Shown in pieces: positions 1-12,300 of a stretch of DNA of 64,000 nt; position 1 is the stretch's first letter; each line of letters opens with the position of its first letter. The notes beneath the pieces were generated by a model. That model saw only the letters and a program-made list of their open reading frames with translations. It ran no database searches and was not told the origin of the DNA. Origin of the DNA: Cloeon dipterum (taxonomy: Eukaryota > Arthropoda > Insecta > Ephemeroptera > Baetidae); the NCBI RefSeq assembly GCF_949628265.1, contig NC_088787.1:11460501-11524500 (forward strand), read 5' to 3'. Made by a program: the position numbers and the translations under genes.

Positions 1-269
1 TATATCTTTTCTATTTAATGATGGGGCCGACGTAAGCTATAAAAAAGCATCCCTTTGTTAACCAAACCCAACATTATGTGGAGGGTTCACCCTCTTGTTA
101 AAAAATTATCCACGCGCGAATCATTCAACTACAAGGCTTCTCAGCAAGCAGTAAAAAAATGAGCAACTTGTGATTCACGTAAAAATGAGAAGAAATAGAG
201 CAACGCTTTTGTAAAAATTTCTTTGTGAATAGGATTGGATATTTCAAGATAAATGGAGTCTTTTTACTT

Positions 270-1619
270 AGCAGGTCCATTTCGTTTCAAACAGTAAAGC
301 TGCCAAAAAGGTTAAATCGCTCTCTATCGGAGTGAAACATTCAGCTGCTTTCGCAGCCAGTGAGGAAGTGGTGGAAGCCCTATGCAAGATGAAAAACCTC
401 AAAATGCTCAAAATTTTCTCATTCAAGATGAGCTATTCAAATATCAAGAAAATTTGCAACAAGCTCGGTGAATTGACTTGCTTGTATGCAGTATTTGAAG
501 ATAGAAAATTTTCTGATTATTAGGATATTGAAGACTTCAAAAAAACCTTTTGTTCCCAAGAAAATACGTGAAACTGCAGCAGATGTGCATACAACACTTG
601 CATCACCTCCAAACTATTGGCAGCAGCACATTGGTATTCAGGCGTAAACCTTCCGCCCAAGATTTCCCAGTTCTGAAAGCAGTAGGGATTCGACGTATTG
701 CCATTTTTCCCCAAGTGGAGCATATAGCTTTCACAAAGCATTTCATTTGAAGGTAAGTTATCACAATTAATTGTTTAATTAGATGCATAACAAATAATTC
801 ACAGGTAACGTGGCCGTTTAATTGGGTGCACGATGAGTGCGAGTTAGACGCAATAATGCTGCAATTCACAAGAATTGAGGACATTGAACTTTACCTTAGT
901 GCCATCAAGTAAAATCATAACTAGATTTCTGCGGATCTATGCAAGAAATTTAACCCGGCTCAGCATAGCATTTCTTCCTATATTAGATCGCCCTGCCCCT
1001 TGACGCTAAATTACAACGAAGTTGTAACTCAGTGCCCAAAACTGGTGCAGCTTAATTTGACCGATATAGTACTCGAGGGCAAATCTGGACCCGTTTCTTC
1101 TGAACTGAGATCTGTTACCATTCGTATGATCATTGATGACGAGCTTCAGAGGTAAGACTTGCAAAATATTTTACATTCCAATAACAGGCTCATACAAATT
1201 ATTTAAATTTTAGTCCAGATGACGTGAGGTTTCAATGCTTATCACGCATCCTGTCGGCGCCAATGCTGGAAGAAGTTCGCCTTTCATTGTGGAAAAACAG
1301 TTTTGATGTCGATGACCTGAACCGAGTTTCATCCCTGATTTCTGAGAAACAAATCCTGAAGAATCTGCGTTCATTGAGTGTAGAAATAAATGAAGTTCAT
1401 GGCTGCACCGAAACCTGAAGAATATGAAATAATTAACGCACTTACCGACGTGATAAAGAATGCCTCAGCGAACCTACCGCAATTAGAACAACTCAATACT
1501 CAGTTTGTTTCGGAAAAATCGCTGAACAATATTGGGGAAATGTCTTTGACGCCAATATTGATCCAGAACTTGTCAACGCTGAGCCAGTAATTCCTGATTT
1601 GTTTGAAGATCCATCTTGA
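270..1619 (+). pseudogene. Decayed leucine-rich-repeat (F-box/LRR-like) gene
   Basis: Several + strand stretches read like one LRR-type protein but cannot be joined into one open frame. Segments include 'VEALCKMKNLKMLKIF' (about 370-420), 'CPKLVQLNLTDI' (about 1034-1070) followed by a possible donor at 1152, and 'APMLEEVRLSLW' (about 1240-1290) after an acceptor near 1213. Damage is visible. One frame meets TAA at 645-647. The 1214-1415 frame ends at TGA 1416-1418, yet the LRR-like text resumes one frame over ('LPQLEQLN', about 1470-1500). It then returns to the original frame for a plausible C-terminus ending at TGA 1617-1619. These compensating shifts suggest an inactive copy; assembly error in a live gene is the alternative. 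The family call is by LRR-like spacing only, and no F-box was seen. Confidence 0.5.
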
Positions 1620-2779
1620 ATTCAATTTTGAAATGCTATATTCCAGCGTATAGCACACTTTTTAAGTCCAGTTTTTCTTCTATATTTTGAATTTGTCTCT
1701 GAACGATACGATTTTAAAATTGTAAGCCAACTTGTCTTTGTCTTATTATAGTGGATTAAAACTAAAAAACTCTGAAAAATAATTTGAAACTCTACTTTAA
1801 ATGTTAGTGTATATAACATTGCCTGATCAGTGCTTCCAAGTCACGTGCTATCAGGGTTTTTTTCTGGAAAAACCCACTGCATTGCAAAAAACCCTTTTGC
1901 GGGTTTTTCTGCAATTTTGCATTTTTCTGAAACACATGCATTCTTATGGGAGATCGAAAATTCTCATGATAGATGACTAAAATTAGGGATTATAATCCCT
2001 AATATATGAAAAATCAGTAGCCATTGGTTATACCAAGAGACCGAAAATTTTAGTTTCAAATGTTTCTTTATTATGGTTCTGCAGGGCTATTTTGCCCCTT
2101 ACATTACCATATCCAGAACATTTTAACTCTCAACGTAATTTTCCAAAATTTCTGACTTTTTCGGAGCGAAATCTGACTATTTTCGGTTTAAATCCGGAAA
2201 AATGGGGAAAACCCAAAACTGGTGGGTTTTTCCAGCTGGTTTTGACGCAAAAAAACAGTGGTGTATTTTTGCGCATAGCAAAATTGGCGAACCCTGCGTG
2301 TTATCATCTATATGGAACAACTTAATTGTCGCCGAATCTGTGGATGAACGAGAACTCAAGCGCATTCAAACAAAAAGTTAGCAAGAAATTGTTTACAGAA
2401 CACTGAATTAATTTACTGAACTTCCCTCTGTTACCAAAAGAAAAATAAAAAATATTGTTATTTTTCTGAATGTGAGGGTTGGGGGTATATGGGGCTTAGT
2501 TGCTCTGCTGATCCGCAGTGAAACTACTTTTGAATCTAAATATTATGCTCCGGAAAATTATTTTACCAGTCTCTTCTCTTTATTCTTATGTAAATTTTTC
2601 TGCAGAAGATTTAACTGGAAATTTCGCATCATTTTATTTATTTTTATATTAACACATATTTCAGAGAGGCTCATTTACGACAAGATTTATGGTATTGGAG
2701 CCTCATCCTCTCAAAGATCATTTTAAAAAGTACATGAGGGGTTGGAATGCGTTGAATTTTGGAGGATTATTTAATAGGT
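1620..2779. other. Intergenic, AT-rich, no gene recognised
   Basis: No convincing coding region is visible. At 1848-1885 and 2205-2245 there are short self-complementary blocks of the type GGGTTTTT...AAAAACCC, and the 1840-2300 interval looks like a strongly decayed repeat with partly mirrored ends. Open frames here (for example 2092-2325 and 2472-2726) have no family resemblance and follow the AT-rich background. Confidence 0.4.
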
Positions 2780-3379
2780 AATGCCACCCCCCAGCTGGTG
2801 CAACATCCCCGCGCGCTGTTGCGACGGAGGCGGTCGCCGAGGTGCGGCTGGGCGGGCACCTGCGGCCGGCCGCGAGACCTGAGATCGGTCGTCGGCAGTC
2901 AAAGGCGGCCCTGGCACTTGTTCGGTCGGTCGGTCCGCCTTTTATCTCAACTCACTCACTCTCTCGCGGGGCGATGTTATCCGCGACTCTCGCGCGCGGC
3001 ATCATTTAGCGTGTTCAAACAGATAACGAGAAAGAGAGAGAGAGAGAGCTGCAGTGAATTGTCGTGATTTTCCCCGTGTGTGTGGTGTTTGTGTGCGAGT
3101 GTGAGCAAGAAGTGATACACATAATATTTGACACCGGCCCTATAGCCCGAGCGCACACAAACTCTGACTGTATTATATTTATTTTATGTATTGTATCATC
3201 GCCTAATCCGACCATAAAACACGCGCGCGGGCCTCTGCCTGCTCCAACGATACTTAGATACACGGAACAGTGCCGAGCTGCGCGGTGCCGCAAGGGTTGC
3301 ACGCCATGTGATTTGCCGTTCGTTTCGCCCACTCTGTGTCGGCCCGAGACGCGCGAATTCGGCACCGGCGGACAGGGAC
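2780..3379 (+). promoter_or_regulatory. GC-rich promoter and 5' leader of Wnt11
   Basis: An abrupt GC- and CpG-rich block precedes the Wnt11 start codon, in contrast to the AT-rich flanks. It contains a GA tract (3032-3048, a possible GAGA-factor site) and at least three short upstream open reading frames before the ATG at 3380. The transcription start was not located, so promoter and leader cannot be separated. Confidence 0.5.
3032..3048. repeat. (GA)n microsatellite in Wnt11 leader
   Basis: A run of GA dinucleotides. It is a simple repeat by inspection and could also act as GAGA-factor binding sequence in a promoter. Confidence 0.8.
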
Positions 3380-6300
3380 ATGGCGCCACGCTCCACGTCG
3401 CTCGCACTCGCCGCGCTCCTTGTGCTCCACCAGCTTCAGCTCGCCGTCGGCATCCGCTGGATGTGAGTCACTGTCAAAAATTTCAATCATTTCAATTCAG
3501 TAAAAATATAATTTGATCACTTCTGCTCCCTGCAACACTTTAATTGAAAATAACTCTATTCGTAGGCGGTTATGACGTGGAGGAAAAATTCGTTTGGTGA
3601 TTTAAGCAGAATGATTACTTTCCCTTTAAATCCCGCGTTTTCTCATCTTTTTTAAATTTATTTTGATTTGAGGGCTAGTTGAATTTGAAAAAGGTGGTTG
3701 CGTCGCATGGAGGTTCAATGGCAAATCCGCAGAGTAATTCTCTCAATCCTTATTTTTTTATTGCACGTAACAAACCACAAACCCTCGTTTTGCACGGCCA
3801 AAGCAAAATCATCTGTGGCTGATTCTGTGGAATAGATTTTGTTGCTTATTCTCTGTAGATGCGTCGAATTGGGTGGCTGAAATAGTTTCTATCCAGAACG
3901 AGAAAGTGAATAATATCATTTTCCAATATTTCACACTCTCTTCTCGTCTTAAATTTGAGTTTTACAAATTTCAAATAATTTTTAATTAAATTTATTACAT
4001 AATTCTAATATTTACTCGACTCGGATGTGACTCACATTTCACACAAATTCCCTTTGAATCATCTTTTACATTTTTCCTGACTCCTAAAGGAAGAGAAACC
4101 CCTAAAATAATTGAGCAGTCTGACTATGCTCGCAAGCTGTCACAGTTTTTGATTTATTTGCGGTTTCCCGGAATTTTTCTTCATTATATATAGCCAGAGA
4201 TAATGTGAATGTGGCAACAATCGTCTATGCCATTTAGATAATAATTGAGGGTTAAGAGAGAGAGAGATTCTTCGTTATCAGTGTTTTAAAACCAGCGCGC
4301 TCTCTTAAAATAAAAAAAGGTAATGCAGTTTTTTACAGAGATCTCCTAAATGCTAAATATAAAAATTACAAAATATGCTCAAACTTCGTAAAAATAAAAC
4401 CAATCCTTAATAGGCATCCAATTAAAAACGATTCAGTGAACATTTTTGAAGTTTCCAAAATTTTTTTAAAGTCTGCAACTCTAACAGCTTGTGGATAGTA
4501 CAAAAGTCCGTTTTGTTATTACCTCTTAATTGTACGTAAGAAAAACTTCAATTCAAATAAGTATCCCACTGATTGAAAATAGAATTAAAATTTTATTTAT
4601 TTTAAAATATTTATTATACTCATAAATATTCCATTGATATTGGGAGATTTTTGACAATTTTGAATGTTTCTTGGTTTGCTATGGGTAGAGAATATTTGTA
4701 TGTATATTACACCTTTAAGTTTGAATGCAGAAAAAGAAAATCTCGAGAGACCAAAAATGAGTTTTATGCATATTTTAGCGAAGCCTTTTTCTATCAATTT
4801 CATCTTTAAAGAGTTGTGGTATTCCTCGAATATTGTGAAACGACTAGATTATTCATGGCCTTTATAGTTTTACGGCATAGTCATTTGTCATAAATAATTA
4901 AGGAATTGGTTTTTGTTAAAGAGCAAATTTTTAAAACTAGAATTTCTTCATTGGAACTAAAATTACTCTATATTTCCAGATTTAAAACATAAATGAATCG
5001 CCAGATTGATTCTTTAATTAGCAAATCTTGCTATTTTGTTAGAAATTTTAAGAAATTACGGGAAAAAATCCAAACAAAATTTTTGTGCCCCTAAAAATTA
5101 ATCATTACATAATAATTTTACCATGTTTTTTTACCGAGGATTAAAGCATATATGTGGCTTTTCCTTTCATCGACTTGTACGTGTTTTCAGGGCGTTGCAC
5201 AGGGTGTCGCCGGGCGTTTGGGACGCGTCCGGTGGTGTCGGCGGCGGCGGTGCTGTGCAGAACAGCTTCCGAGGCGGCGGCAGCGGCCACTGGAGGCGAG
5301 CGCTTAAGGACGACCTAGGTCTGTCGCGGCGTCAGCAGCGCTTCGTCAGAGAGGCCCCTGAGCTGCTGCCATTGCTAAGCAAGGCGGCCCAAACGGCCCT
5401 GGCAGCCTGCCAGCAGGCGTTCGAGGACCGCCGCTGGAACTGCTCTAGTTTGACCGCTGCACCACACCTCTCGCCCGACCTCACATCAGGTTTGAATAAT
5501 TAATACAAAAATCCATAATTTATGTTGATTGTGATAAATTTTTTGTTGTTAAACCGAATTTTATTAAAATTATCAAGATTTAAATTATGGTTGTGATTTT
5601 ATCGCAATTAGAAAAATTAGCATTGTAGTGTTTTACTAATTTTCTGCCTCCTTTCTTGATTTTCAATTTTTTAGCTTGTCATAATTGCATTTAATAATAG
5701 TCGAAAGAAATATCCAAGGAATTTTAAACCACTCTAAAAATTTTATGATTTATTCCCAAGAAAAAAAAACCAAATTATTTTTTTGCGTGAAAATCTTATG
5801 CTTTAAATCCATGTTAAATGTTCGTTTTCAAGGGGTTTATTTGAACTGATTTCCGGGTGATCAATCATGATGTAATTATTTTGGCCCATTTTTCACGTCC
5901 CCAGTGTGAAATCGTTGGCTAACTCCCTGTATAATTAGCAGTCATTAATAGAGAAGTAAGCTAATGTGTGCGCTCAAGGCGAATCGCTTCCATAAATCAG
6001 ACCCGATTATTCAAAATCATAATTAGCCAGTGTGGAACGTAAGGAAAAGAAAACACGAAGCTTGGCATTTCGCCGTAAATCATCTTAACACTCACTATCA
6101 GTAAAAACTTTTAAAACTTACAACTCTCTTTTAATTACAATATTTACGGATATTTTTAAAGTTTCACTAAATATGTTGATACAATTATTTTTAGATAGTC
6201 CGAAGTCTAAAGGAATAGGAAAGACGTAGCAGTTTTAATCTCTAAAGTCAATTATTGCTATCAATCGCCCTTAAAAATTTATTTAAATGTTGAATCTGGG

Positions 6301-9300
6301 TAAAACAAATTAATTTTATATTGTTGTAAATAACTTTAAATATGTATAACATTAATAGTTAAAAAAATACATATACAAATTATTATTCTATTATATAATC
6401 TTTATGGTAATAAAATTTAATTAATTTGTTTAATATAATTTTTTTAAAATATCAATGCAGCTTTTTCAGTTTTTACTAAACTGTTAAATATTTGCTTCTT
6501 TCTTGTAATGTTTTACGATTAAATAAAAAAAATTTAAACTCATGAACGCGTACTAGTTAATCAATTTACAATTATATTATAATGCTAATGAGATTTTCAA
6601 CTTGTACTTTTCATTAAGTGCCATTGAATTTGGTAGCTTTCTTCTGTACATTAAGAAATTTGTGTCATACAATTATGGGTTTAAAACCAGAATATACACC
6701 AGAATAGATATAGTTATTTTTTGTGACTTCAAAATAAAGTCAATTAAAAACTTTGAGCTATATAGACATTATACAGTTTGATCGTATTTCACAACTTATT
6801 TTTTTCGATTTTTTCAACAATCCTCTCTTATATAGAATCATCATATTTAAACAAAAATAACAAAATGCGTATTATTTAACATTTTTCTTTTGAATAATAA
6901 ATCGTGTGTTGCCTCTTTAAAAATGTTACAATTCCTAAATCTCTTACAGGCCAACAGTGTATTATATAAAAAATTGTTACAAACCAATTTTTTCTGATAA
7001 ATGAAATCAACTAATATTTGAGAACAATCGTAGGTTTAGTTTTATTTAGTAAATTATTATTTCAATATTTGGAAAATTTACTAAATTTGGCGGAAGAATT
7101 GGTTTGGTCAGTTTAACATTAGCCAATAGCAAATTGAGTGGAATCAAATATCTAAAATAAAAGTATCTAATGTATTGTAAAATAAAATACCTTTTATCAG
7201 TCAAATCATCACGAACTATTCTCAAGTTTAATTCCCAAGAAAGGAGAAATTATTGAATATACTAAATTAACATAATGATTTTCCGATAAAATGTCTCTCA
7301 TATTTATTGAAATTTTGCTCTGCAATCCAGGGACCCGCGAGCAGGCGTTCGTTTACGCACTGACATCGGCAACCGTGGCGCACACGGTGGCGAAGGCGTG
7401 TGCGATGGGCACGCTGGCCGAGTGTCCGTGCGCGGCCACCCCGCGAATGCCACCCGACGGCAACTTCAAGTGGGGCGGCTGCGGGGACAACGTGGCCCAC
7501 GGAGTGCTCGTCAGCAAGAAGTTCCTCGACGTGCTGGAGCGAGGCCGCGCCAGGGCAGCCGACGACGACGACGAGCACCTCACGCTGGGCATCGCCGCCC
7601 CCGCCCCGGCCGCCCCTGCCGGGGTCAACAAACGGAAGTCGCTCCTTGCGCTCGTCAACCTGCACAACAACAGAGCCGGGAGAAGGGTGAGTTTAAATGG
7701 ATTTTTTTCATTCTAATTGATTCATAAAAATGACGGAGAATAATTACAAGAAAAATGCCTAAGCAACGCAGATTAAATTGAACTGATAAACTAGAGTACA
7801 GAAATAAAATAAAAATTCCATATGTATCAACAGCATTTCGCTTATTTTTAATTGTTGTATGGTAACAAAAGTATTTTCCATTAAAATTGCCATTTTGAAA
7901 TTAAAAGAGAAGCGTTTTTGCTTATTTTATAATTTAAATTATTGCATTTTTTTTATTTGGTTAGAATAAAAAATTCTAAATTAAAACTCTTTTATCATTT
8001 ACTTTTGATTTGGCTGTTACAGACAAAAAAGCAAATAAGTTTTGCTTTCTGTGCGATAATTTGATCGTGAATTTAATATTCCATAAACAATTTCAATGAT
8101 GATTTTTTACAAATAAGAAGGATTTATTATATATTTATTAATATGATATTTTTTGTTCAATTTTCCCACTGATCTCCATATATCTTGTTACTAAAAGTCC
8201 CAAATGTTCAGTTTTGTCCAGAAGTAAATGTTTCTCTTATGCCAAAACATACATTTCATTTCTTAATGAAACTCTGTCATTTGCTCTCGACGCTATGATA
8301 AAAATAAACATTTTATCTTATTAACTATTAATGTGTAAAGAAAAATGGAATCGCTGCAGGTACCGAAAAATTTGAAATAAAATGGTCATTGACACGGTAG
8401 ATGTCCAATTTTTTTAGACTCTTGGTGCTTTTTGACACAGCATTTTAGCCTAATTTAACTTAACCGCAAATATCCTACGTTTTTTCATTTTTAGTCGATA
8501 TTTGAATTATAATAATGTTATATTACTGAGGTTGAATTTTGTAGAGCATCGGATGCACGAAAAAATGATATTTTATTAAATTAATATGATTATTAAAATT
8601 TATTATTTTACACTAGATTTTTTTTAGCAAAATATTTAATGTAACAAAGAAAATATTCTTATTTGAAACTTAACACTGCACTTTTCCCCACACTCTTAAC
8701 AAGTTTTTGCAGTAATAGATTATTATTTAGATGATATTGTTGTGGGGTTTTGAATGATTTTAAATTTGCATGACCAGACTTCTTGGCAAACATTCAAAAT
8801 CATCATACATGGAATCTTTATAAGGCTTTTAAATAATTTTGATATTTTTAAACGATATTTTAAGGCTTTGGAGATGAGCGTGACGCAGCAGTGCAAGTGC
8901 CACGGCGTGAGCGGCTCTTGCAACATCAAGACGTGCTGGCGGGCGCTGACCAAGGTGCAGGACGTGTCGCTGCGGCTGAAGCGACGCTACTCGACCGCCT
9001 CCGAGGTGGCCCTGCAGAGACGCGGCATCACCGGCCGCAGGCACCTGCAGCCAGCGCTGCTGACCGTGGCCAGGCTGCCCGCCGGCGGCAGGGTCGCGCC
9101 CTTCGGCAAGGAGGACCTGCTCTACGCGGCCAAGTCGCCGGACTACTGCAACCGCGACCCGAAGTACGGCAGCTTCGGCACCAAAGCAAGGTAAAAATGC
9201 CACAATTCTATGCTCATTGATAATCGGAATATTATGCAGGTTTTTTTAATTTGCTTTTATATAAAAACCGTGAAATTAAAAATTAAAGTTTTTATCCTCT

Positions 9301-12300
9301 ATATATGCTGCAAAAACAAGTTTTTTTAGGAGGATTATTAATTTTGAAATTGTTTTTTGTGAACCTATGAGTTTTTGTGCCAGCATTTGTTCCAATTTTC
9401 AGAGTAAGGCTCGTCACTGGGTATTTTTGACGTTAAATATTCCATTTAATGTGGTGGAAACAAAACAAGTTCTTTCCAATAGCAGGAGAAACAGGAACTT
9501 TTAACCAAGTCCAAATTTTAAAATAATAATCTTAGGTTTTCCCAAAAAAAAAAAAAAAAAAAGTTCATTTTTTATGCAAAACGACGGGTTGCTAAGCGTT
9601 CTTTACTCATCATTTAAGCCAAAACCTACACGTTTTTTTTCTTAAAACGGGATTTTTCTTAAATATTTTCGCTAATTTTGTTAAAATTTTATTTTCGGGC
9701 TTCAAAATTTCCAATTATAATAAAATAAATGAAACGCGAGAATAATCTCCTTGTGCGAAACATTTGTGAAGTTTTCCTCGGGCTGATTTAGGTGATTTTA
9801 GACCGTTTTGGAAATTTTAGATCAATTTAATTGTGGTTTTAATGGTTTAAAATGGCACGATTCTTGTTTATTTGATGGTGCCATGACGATTGAGAGCTCA
9901 GAAAAAGCCGATACATATTCTAAAACTCTCAGACCTAAAAATGGCTGAGAATTTTATCCTAAATTGAGTAAAACTGTCAAATGACGATGGTGGAATTCTC
10001 AAACTCTCAGAAAGTTTTAATTTAAAAAAAACTTAATTCCCAACGAAAATTTTTTTTTAACACTGAATTATTGTTTAAAATTGAGTTTCATCTAGAGAAA
10101 CAAAATTTCAGAAGATTTATTCCTGGGGACGCTTCTAAAACAAACGCAGCAGCAAGTTCTTCCAAAACATACGCTCTAACCAAATTAAAGTTTCCTCGTT
10201 GTGCCACCACAACCACACGTGTCAGCTTTGTCTCACAGCAAGACTGGAACACCAATCCCTGCTTTTTTTATTCACTCTCTTTTTACTGTGAGTGTGCTCG
10301 GGGAAAAGCTTGAGCTGCACAAACACCGAAATTAATTTCGATTCGTACAGACGTGCTAATGCGGCGTGTAAATTGTTATTTGCGTGTAGGCACTAAAACC
10401 AATTCACATTCATCCTTTCATCGCACCCACCGAATCCTCCGCCCCGGGCGAAACAAAGGCGTTTTTATTCTTTTCTGGCGTTATATGAATTAGACACAAA
10501 TTCCAGCGACTTGGAACTATGTATATTATTACTATTATTTATACACGTGTTTCATAATATCTGCATTCGTTCTCTTCAATTTAAAAATAGAGGTTTCTAC
10601 TACCCGTTAAATGTTGAATTTTAGATAGATATAATTATTTACGTAACTAAAATTTAGTATTTCTTAAATTTCCTCCTCGTTATATACTGTTTCTTTCAAA
10701 ATGACAATCTGTGTAGAGCATTTAATTTAGATCAGAAAATTTTCGAAAATTTAGATTAAAATCATTTAAATTTGTAGCAACATTAATATTTTAGAGGAGC
10801 ATGAAAGCTTTTCTTTTATAATAACCTATCATGTTTGAAACCGATACTATTTATTTTTTAAAAATTTAGATTTTACAAAAACTAAATGTAAAATTATTAT
10901 CATTTTGGAAGTTTCTCTTCACGTATTTAATCAGCTATTTTTTTTAAAAAAATCCATTTTTCATTTTTTAATTTCAAATTTCTTCATTTTTTCTTAACTT
11001 TTAATTAAGTTAAGTTTAAGATGTATTGTGCTTGAGAGGTTAATTTAAGGTGAGAATTAAATTAAAATTTAATGAATCTGTGGATAACAGAAATATCCGA
11101 ATAACGTTAGAAACGATTAAGTATCTTACACACAAGTTATTAATGAAATTTTGAAAAAAAGTTTACACAATAATACTTTATTGTTCATTTAATTTAATTT
11201 TAATTTAAAATTGCATGTGAAATAATCAGAAATTACCTTCAGAAGCAATAATCCTGCATGAGAATTGTGACGTTATTAACAACAAAAAATAGGTGAAATT
11301 GAAAAATCTTTTAAAAATTCCAAATGTTAAAAATTTGTTTTAATGGGTTTAATTTACTTTTAGAGGCTCAATTTAGAATTTAAATTCTGGCAAGGTCAAT
11401 TGTTATTCTATTTTTAACAGCATAAACTTTAATTACCGTAATTATATATCGTGGTAGGAACACCTGGTCAAAATGACTCTTAGCTCAGACGTTTTGCTCT
11501 TAAAGTTATTCCTGGTAGAGAATAATGGTCTCCGAATTTTTTAAAGTGGAGCTGCAGGTCAACAATTAAAAAAATTGCATTGTTGGCGGTAAACGTCTCT
11601 TTTAGGTACGGTATTTGTCAGTAGTTTATATCTACATACAATAGTCAATAATCAAATTTTTAGAAACCAAGTGACACGTTAAATTTTAGAATTTGCCAAA
11701 TTTCTCGAAAAATAAAAAGGTTTGTCAATGATTTTTTGCAGCCGATTTTTTCGCAAATCTAAACGGCAATATCTTGGGGGAAATTAAAGCTCTTTCCCAA
11801 TTTTTAGAGAGTAATTCTTCAGATAAAGATATGAAGGATTTTCATAATTGTTTTCTGAGGAGGAATTTTAATACCATTTGAAGAACAGTTGAGGCGCAAC
11901 AATTATTCCAACTGGTCCGCTAGAAAAGTTCTATCTGGCGTTTATTTTTTTCTTGCAACAGAGGCAGCCGAAAAATTTCAATTATTACAAATTCTTGGCG
12001 GCCGGCGCACGGTGCGATGAGAAACGAGATATTCTGCGCGCTAATTGCATCGGAGCGGCTCTCAAGGCTCGGCTCGGTCGGCAGGAAGAAAATTTCGGTC
12101 TGGCCGGTCGGTCGATCGGTCGGTCGACGGCGGCGGCGGCGGCTCTTCTTGTCTTTTCTTAACTTGGCTAATAGACGCCTATAACGCGCGCGGCCTCATG
12201 TATAATTACACGTTTGCGGTGCGCGCGCGTTAGACGGCCGTCGGGCAAAACAACCGGCCATCGCGCGGCCCTTCATCTCCGCCGGTCGCACCTGCCGCGA

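Noticed and set aside
3064..3516. 150-codon open frame across the Wnt11 leader
   Set aside because: It overlaps the signal-peptide exon in another frame and passes through the splice donor at 3463; composition is that of the GC-rich leader.
7353..7670. Open frames on the minus strand over Wnt11 exon 3
   Set aside because: Antisense shadows of a GC-rich Wnt exon; the plus-strand frame carries the conserved Wnt text.
9544..9562. Poly(A) run as a retrogene tail
   Set aside because: No upstream processed coding sequence and no visible target-site duplication.
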